Source: Mesorhizobium sp. (GTDB lineage Bacteria > Pseudomonadota > Alphaproteobacteria > Rhizobiales > Rhizobiaceae). Taken from it: 64,000 nucleotides of DNA. Positions 59,993-64,000 of this stretch are shown in pieces. The stretch is taken from contig SAPZ01000026.1 in the NCBI GenBank assembly GCA_004020875.1, positions 1-64,000 on the forward strand. Direction: 5' to 3'. A program made the translations under genes and the position numbers. The notes beneath the pieces are model-generated. The model was not told the DNA's origin. It did no database searches and worked only from the letters and a program-made list of their open reading frames with translations. Each line of letters begins with the position of its first letter. Positions within the stretch are counted from its first letter, which is position 1.

Positions 59993-60895
59993 TCAGCCTC
60001 CCTGGACCACGAGCCGCAGGCGGTTGCCTTCCGGATCAGCGGTCGAAATGGCGCGACCGTCTCTTTTCGCTTGTATATCAGCCGCTTCGAGCCTGCGCTG
60101 CACGGCGCCGAGCTCCTGCGCCGAGCCAAGCTCGATGGTGAAATGGTCGAGGCCGGCCGCACCCGGCGGCGGCTCGCGCAACTCGTCGCGCGCCCAGATG
60201 TTGAAGGCCACCATATGGGGGCGGCGCTCGGTGCCGCAGTCGAACATGCCGAAGCTCCTGGACTGGATGTGGGGGCGGAAGCCGAGCACGCCCAAATAGA
60301 ACTTCATCAGCATCTCGGGCGCGCGGGCGCGCAAATGGATGTGGCCGATGAAGGCATCCTGCGCCATCCTCGGCTCGACATGGCCGGAATTGCCGAGGTC
60401 GCGCAGCAAGCCCGACATGTTCAGCGGCTCCAGCCCCGAATGCGCGCTGCCGTCGACGGCGATCAGCGACACGCGACCACTGGGCGAGACTTCGCGGCGC
60501 AGCAGGCGTTCAGGCGTGTCGAAGCATATCTCGATACCGTTGCCGGATGGATCGGAGACGTAGAGCGATTCCGAAATCAGGTGGTCCTGGGCGCTGTATC
60601 GCAACCCCGACGCCTTGAGGCGGGCGGCCGTATGCGCGAGGTCGCGGCGGGTGGTGACATGGATCGCGACATGGAAGAGATCGCGCGACTTCTGCGGCAG
60701 GGCGACTTCCGCACCCGCATGGAGCACGATCAGCGTCCGGCCGCCGGCGCCGAGCTCCGCCTGAGCGGCGTCCTCCCCGGCCAACGCCAGTCCGAGCGTG
60801 TCGCGCCAAACGGACAAGGCGGAAGGAATGTCGGTCACCTTGAGATGGACCGGCCCGAGACGCGTGGCCTGAGACAGCAATCCTTCGTCCATCAT
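59993..60895 (-). CDS. two-domain VOC / extradiol-dioxygenase-like protein
   Basis: A 300-residue protein with two VOC halves: N-terminal (VHLKVTDIPSALSVWRDTLG, FHVAIHVTTRRDL, SDPSGNGIEICFD) and C-terminal (GHIHLRARAPEMLMKFYLGV, LDHFTIELGSAQELG, ADPEGNRLRLVV). Metal ligands His and Glu sit in each first-half motif set. This resembles catechol-2,3-dioxygenase CatE-type or bleomycin-resistance-like proteins. Upstream of the sulfotransferase in the same orientation. Confidence 0.83.
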   Translation of the reverse strand: MMDEGLLSQATRLGPVHLKVTDIPSALSVWRDTLGLALAGEDAAQAELGAGGRTLIVLHAGAEVALPQKSRDLFHVAIHVTTRRDLAHTAARLKASGLRYSAQDHLISESLYVSDPSGNGIEICFDTPERLLRREVSPSGRVSLIAVDGSAHSGLEPLNMSGLLRDLGNSGHVEPRMAQDAFIGHIHLRARAPEMLMKFYLGVLGFRPHIQSRSFGMFDCGTERRPHMVAFNIWARDELREPPPGAAGLDHFTIELGSAQELGAVQRRLEAADIQAKRDGRAISTADPEGNRLRLVVQGG

Positions 60896-61047
60896 CGTCC
60901 ATCCGATTGCGGTCGATGGATATATTAGCTCCGAACGATATTTATGTCTTGCGCCAAGTTCGGGTTGACCCCTTCCCGGCGGGCGGCGACTATCGCCGAA
61001 GCAGGCTGCCTTTTGCGCAGCTCCGAACGAAGCAGGAGGAACCTCCC

Positions 61048-61347
61048 ATGGACGACACCGACCACTGGCGCAACATGGCGAGCGCGCCGCGGGACGGCAG
61101 CCGCATCCTGGTGACGGTGCGCTCCTCCGAGCAGGGACCGGCCGAGGTCGACATGGCCTACTGGTCGCGAGCCGACCAGTTCGGCGAGGAAGGCTGGCGG
61201 GCCTCGGACTCTTCGCCCGGCCGCATCGTCGAATATGCCGAGCCGGAGCTCAGATGCTGGATGCCGCTGCCGAGCGCCGGACGAGGCTCTATGCCCAGCC
61301 CCTGGGAGGGCGAGGACGTGCCGCTGGTGGATGGCGACGGGATTTAG
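61048..61347 (+). CDS. hypothetical protein (MASAPRDGxxIL type)
   Basis: 99 residues: DHWRNMASAPRDGSRILVTV ... SEQGPAEVDMAYWSRADQFG ... ELRCWMPLPSA. The W-x-x-M-A-S-A-P-R-D-G opening recurs in short proteins of Rhizobiales and phages. GCAGGAGGAACC precedes the ATG; the frame continues upstream without it. No function known. Confidence 0.7.
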   Translation: MDDTDHWRNMASAPRDGSRILVTVRSSEQGPAEVDMAYWSRADQFGEEGWRASDSSPGRIVEYAEPELRCWMPLPSAGRGSMPSPWEGEDVPLVDGDGI

Positions 61348-61380
61348 CGGCGCCTTGGCGATTGGCAAAGCAGCGGTGAC

Positions 61381-61487
61381 AGACAATCTCCCGCTAGCGG
61401 GAAGATGTCTTGCCGAACCCCATTGCCTCGTCCATGCTAGGGTCTGCGCGCGTCGCTTCGCTCCTTGCTCCGCCCTAGAGTGACGAA
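61381..61487. repeat. dispersed palindromic repeats
   Basis: ATCTCCCGCTAGCGGGAAGAT at 61386-61406 is a hairpin of the palindrome family, and 61436-61487 is a partial copy of the GTCTGCGCGCGTCGCTTCGC block of 23251 and 26505. The rest of the 220-bp gap (to 61568) carries another degraded module at about 61508-61553. Confidence 0.6.
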
Positions 61488-61568
61488 GGATAGGCTGGCG
61501 GGACAGCGCCCCCCTATGTCCTGCCGGATATCTCGCAGCTTCGGCGTCGGCTCCCCTCTACCAGAGCG

Positions 61569-62399
61569 CTAAAACAAAAACGCCGCCGTCGCCGGATCGG
61601 GACCGGTGCGGCCGTCGGCGGAATCCAGGCCGCGGATGGTCTCCATGTCGTCTGCGCCCAGCTCGAAGTCGAAGACGTCGAAATTGCCGGCGATGCGCTC
61701 CTGGTGGATCGACTTCGGGATGACGATCAACCCCTCCTGCAAATGCCAGCGGATGGTCACCTGCGCCACCGACTTGCCGTGCTTCTTCGCGAGCTTCTCC
61801 AGTGTCGGGTCGGAAAGCAGCCGGCCGCTGCCCAGCGGGCTCCAGCTCTCGATATGGATGTTATGCTTCTTGTGGAAGTCGCGCTTGTCGCGCTGCTGGA
61901 AGCGCGGATGCAGCTCGATCTGGTTGACGACAGGCGTCACGCCCGTTTCGCCGATGATGCGCTCCAGATGATCCTGGTTGAAGTTGGAGACGCCGATCGA
62001 CTTGATACGGCCGGCCTTCTGCAGTTCGACCAGTGTCTGCCAGGCCTCGACATATTTGTTCTGGCTGGGCACCGGCCAATGGATGAGGAAAAGATCGATC
62101 CGGTCGATGCCGAGCTTTTGCATCGTGTCGTCGAAAGCGCGCAATGCCGCGTCACGCTGATGCGCGCCGTTGCGCAGCTTGGAGGTGATGAAAAGCTCGT
62201 TCCTCGGCACGCCCGCCGCGCGGATCGCGTCGCCGACGCCTTCCTCGTTGCGGTAGCCCTCGGCGGTGTCGATGAGACGGTAGCCGGCCTCGATCCCCCA
62301 GCGCACGACCTTTGCGGTGATGGCGGGGTCGACCTGCCACACGCCGAGCCCGATCTGCGGGATGGTCGAGCCGTCGTTGAGTTCGAGCTGTTCGGGCAT
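61569..62399 (-). CDS. aldo/keto reductase (2,5-diketo-D-gluconate reductase-like)
   Basis: A 276-residue AKR: GLGVWQVDPAITAKVVRWGI, LIDTAEGYRNEEGVGDAIRA (Asp/Tyr), FITSKLRNGAHQ (Lys), DLFLIHWPVPSQNKYVEAW (His), and SIGVSNFN, IPKSIHQERIAGNFDVFDFE at the C-terminus. It matches DkgA/B-type AKR5 enzymes. The ATG at 62397-62399 is used (AAAAGGAACG upstream); the ORF extension upstream lacks AKR sequence. The substrate is not defined by context. Confidence 0.9.
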   Translation of the reverse strand: MPEQLELNDGSTIPQIGLGVWQVDPAITAKVVRWGIEAGYRLIDTAEGYRNEEGVGDAIRAAGVPRNELFITSKLRNGAHQRDAALRAFDDTMQKLGIDRIDLFLIHWPVPSQNKYVEAWQTLVELQKAGRIKSIGVSNFNQDHLERIIGETGVTPVVNQIELHPRFQQRDKRDFHKKHNIHIESWSPLGSGRLLSDPTLEKLAKKHGKSVAQVTIRWHLQEGLIVIPKSIHQERIAGNFDVFDFELGADDMETIRGLDSADGRTGPDPATAAFLF

Positions 62400-62523
62400 G
62401 GGACGTTCCTTTTGGGAGGGAGGGTGCCGACTATGTAGGCCGCGGGTTGGAGAATGCGAGAGGGCGACAGATAATGCGACGCCGACGCCGCCGGCTCTCC
62501 TACAAGAATCGGTGGAGGCAGCC

Positions 62524-63120
62524 TCAGCCCCTGGCCCCGAATCGCAGCCCATCCATCAAGAGCTTCACCAGCCGCCCTGAGCGCTCGCGCCAGTCGGGTG
62601 TGTTCGGCGCCGAGTAGATGCCGCCGAGCGCATGCATGACATCGGAGGCGTCGACGTCGGCGCGGATTTTTCCAGCGGCGGCGGCGGCCTGGACCAGGCT
62701 TCGCATGGCGCCCGAGACGCGGCCGGACGTGTCGGAGAACAGCGTGGAATTGGTGGTGAGCAACAGGCGCAGGCTGGTGGCGAGGCCGCGCTTGGTGGCG
62801 ATGTAGTCGACGAAGCGCTGCATCCAGAACTCCAGCGCGACATCGGCCGGATGCTCGCGGGCAAGTTCGTCAGCGGCGTGGCAGAGCCCTTCCACCTCGC
62901 GGCGGTAGACGACCTCGACCAGATGCTCGCGCGTCGGGAAATGCCGGTAGAGCGTTCCGATGCCGACCCCTGCCCGCCTGGCGATCTCCTCCAGCGAGAC
63001 ATCGACGCCGTCGCTGGCAAACATTTGCGCCGCCACTTCGACCAGCTTGTCGCGGTTGCGCCGCGCGTCGGCGCGCAGCGGCTTCTGCGCCGGCGCATCG
63101 CGCGTCGCTTCAGCGGTCAT
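62524..63120 (-). CDS. TetR-family transcriptional regulator
   Basis: A 198-residue TetR protein: N-terminal HTH (NRDKLVEVAAQMFASDGVDV, IARRAGVGIGTLYRHFPTRE) and a variable ligand domain (about 75-195). An ATG at 63118-63120 with AGGA upstream is taken as the start; upstream in-frame ATG codons at 63138 and beyond exist. Divergent from the 2Fe-2S subunit gene, with a 20-bp palindrome between them as its likely operator. Confidence 0.9.
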   Translation of the reverse strand: MTAEATRDAPAQKPLRADARRNRDKLVEVAAQMFASDGVDVSLEEIARRAGVGIGTLYRHFPTREHLVEVVYRREVEGLCHAADELAREHPADVALEFWMQRFVDYIATKRGLATSLRLLLTTNSTLFSDTSGRVSGAMRSLVQAAAAAGKIRADVDASDVMHALGGIYSAPNTPDWRERSGRLVKLLMDGLRFGARG

Positions 63121-63196
63121 TTCCTGCTCGGGCACTTTTTTCTCCACCAGCGCAATATGGGGGGTTGAACCATGGCTGGCCAGACCCCAGTTAAAC

Positions 63197-63216
63197 AAAC
63201 GGAGGCACCTCCGTTT
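63197..63216. promoter_or_regulatory. TetR-type operator palindrome
   Basis: AAACGGAGGCACCTCCGTTT, a perfect palindrome with 9-bp arms, lies about 80 bp from the TetR start and 237 bp from the 2Fe-2S gene start. Size and symmetry suit a TetR dimer or pair of dimers. Confidence 0.6.
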
Positions 63217-63322
63217 TTGTGGAGTGCTTTTATCATATAACCAGGGGAAGCGTTATGTCACCAGATCAAGGACGGAAAGCTTCGCCTGGCCGCTGGAGTG
63301 AGGTTGGGGCGCCGGAACTGCT

Positions 63323-63346
63323 GATCTCCCCCCTTGCGGGGGAGAT
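63323..63346. repeat. palindromic repeat of the dispersed family
   Basis: ATCTCCCCCC-TTGC-GGGGGAGAT, with a G/C-rich flank to about 63380, lies in the promoter region of the 2Fe-2S gene, between the operator and the start. Confidence 0.55.
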
Positions 63347-63452
63347 TAGTCTCCTCACCGCCGGCGCCTACCGGCCATCGTTGCCCTTGCCCCTAACCCC
63401 CCAAGCCCCATTTCCATCCGCCTAGCGTCCAGCAATCGGAGCCCGACGCCTC

Positions 63453-64000
63453 ATGACAAGTCAAATCCACACAGGCCAGACCATCATCGATCCTCCCGAA
63501 GACGGCCATTTCAGGAATGGCACTGCCAGCAACGGCTTAGCCCCCAGTCCCACCACGCTGTCCCTCCATCTCACCATCAACGGCCGCGACCATGCGCTTG
63601 AGATCGAGCCGCGCGTCACCCTCCTCGACGCGCTGCGTGAGCGGCTGCACCTGACCGGCACCAAGAAGGGCTGCGACCAGGGCCAGTGCGGCGCCTGCAC
63701 GGTGCATGTCAACGGCGAGCGTGTGCTTGCCTGCCTGACCTTGGCCGCCCAGGTCGAAGGCCGCGAGATCACCACCATCGAAGGCCTGGCCGGCGAGGAC
63801 GGCACGCTAAACGCCGTGCAAGCCGCTTTCCTCGAGCAGGACGCCTTCCAGTGCGGCTATTGCACGCCAGGGCAGATCATGTCGGCGGTGGCCTGCATCC
63901 GCGAGGGCCATGCCGGTTCCGATAAGGAAATCCGCGAATACATGGCCGGCAATCTTTGCCGCTGCGGCGCCTATCCGAACATCGTCGCCGCCGTCCGCCA
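63453..64000 (+). CDS. 2Fe-2S subunit of a xanthine-dehydrogenase-family oxidoreductase (PaoA/YagT-like), 3' truncated by window
   Basis: At least 182 residues are visible, running off the right edge. An N-terminal segment of about 35 residues with little structure precedes the plant-type 2Fe-2S domain (CDQGQCGACTVHVNGERV) and the helical 2Fe-2S domain (CGYCTPGQIM, LCRCGAYPNIV). This is the small subunit of a PaoABC-type aldehyde oxidoreductase or related hydroxylase. FAD and Mo subunits should follow beyond the window. The TetR gene upstream is divergent, with a palindrome between them. Confidence 0.9.
   Translation, partial: MTSQIHTGQTIIDPPEDGHFRNGTASNGLAPSPTTLSLHLTINGRDHALEIEPRVTLLDALRERLHLTGTKKGCDQGQCGACTVHVNGERVLACLTLAAQVEGREITTIEGLAGEDGTLNAVQAAFLEQDAFQCGYCTPGQIMSAVACIREGHAGSDKEIREYMAGNLCRCGAYPNIVAAVR

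Overview
The window is GC-rich DNA of an alphaproteobacterium. The gene content and the dispersed palindromic repeats point to a Mesorhizobium-like member of the Rhizobiales. Supporting signs are a DUF1127 gene, a BA14K-family protein, a YghU-type GST, a TPR-Ku-LigD end-joining cluster, and small precursor peptides of a type I recall from Mesorhizobium. This assignment is inference from family knowledge, not from any search. No rRNA, tRNA, CRISPR array or prophage is visible.

Layout. 1-124: the end of an IS21-like element abutting the 3' remnant of a short-chain dehydrogenase. 75-13 kb: LysR regulator with a catalytically dead HtrA-like protein, YghU, a PEBP-family protein, an aminotransferase, a sulfotransferase, small GYD and ABM-like proteins, DUF1127, amidohydrolase, GFA, isochorismatase, and a divergent LysR/MFS pair. 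13-22 kb: an amidase with a C-terminal extension, then a block bounded by two homologous RiPP-like peptide genes (15228 and 21560) with matching upstream regions. That block holds an SdrD_B-like membrane protein and a cytochrome c / 2Fe-2S / molybdopterin dehydrogenase operon. 22-29 kb: ExoIII, an alpha/beta hydrolase, and the NHEJ cluster (TPR protein, Ku, DNA ligase D).

29.5-42.6 kb is a surface-polysaccharide locus: CelD/BcsL-type acetyltransferase, Wzx-like flippase, GT4, DUF1972-type glycosyltransferase, GH5 glycosidase, VpsF/Wzy-like polymerase, a Wzz/Wzc-like chain-length protein whose kinase motifs have decayed, a GINT1-like transferase and an FAD monooxygenase. Both rightward transcripts start behind textbook sigma-54 promoters (33572 and 39742) that share an extra upstream TTGGGG at identical spacing, which suggests RpoN control. 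No Wza-like exporter or priming transferase lies in the window.

43-49 kb: GNAT, an ABC exporter, and an ECF sigma / anti-sigma / CnrX-like periplasmic sensor operon beside two divergent secreted EF-hand proteins, probably an envelope metal or calcium response. 49.4-64 kb: accessory enzymes (aldo/keto reductases, GST, flavin monooxygenase, VOC proteins, a second sulfotransferase), an MFS transporter, a CPA2 antiporter with a USP-like tail, DUF922 and DUF2270 proteins, and a TetR regulator divergent from the start of a PaoA/YagT-like 2Fe-2S subunit that runs off the end.
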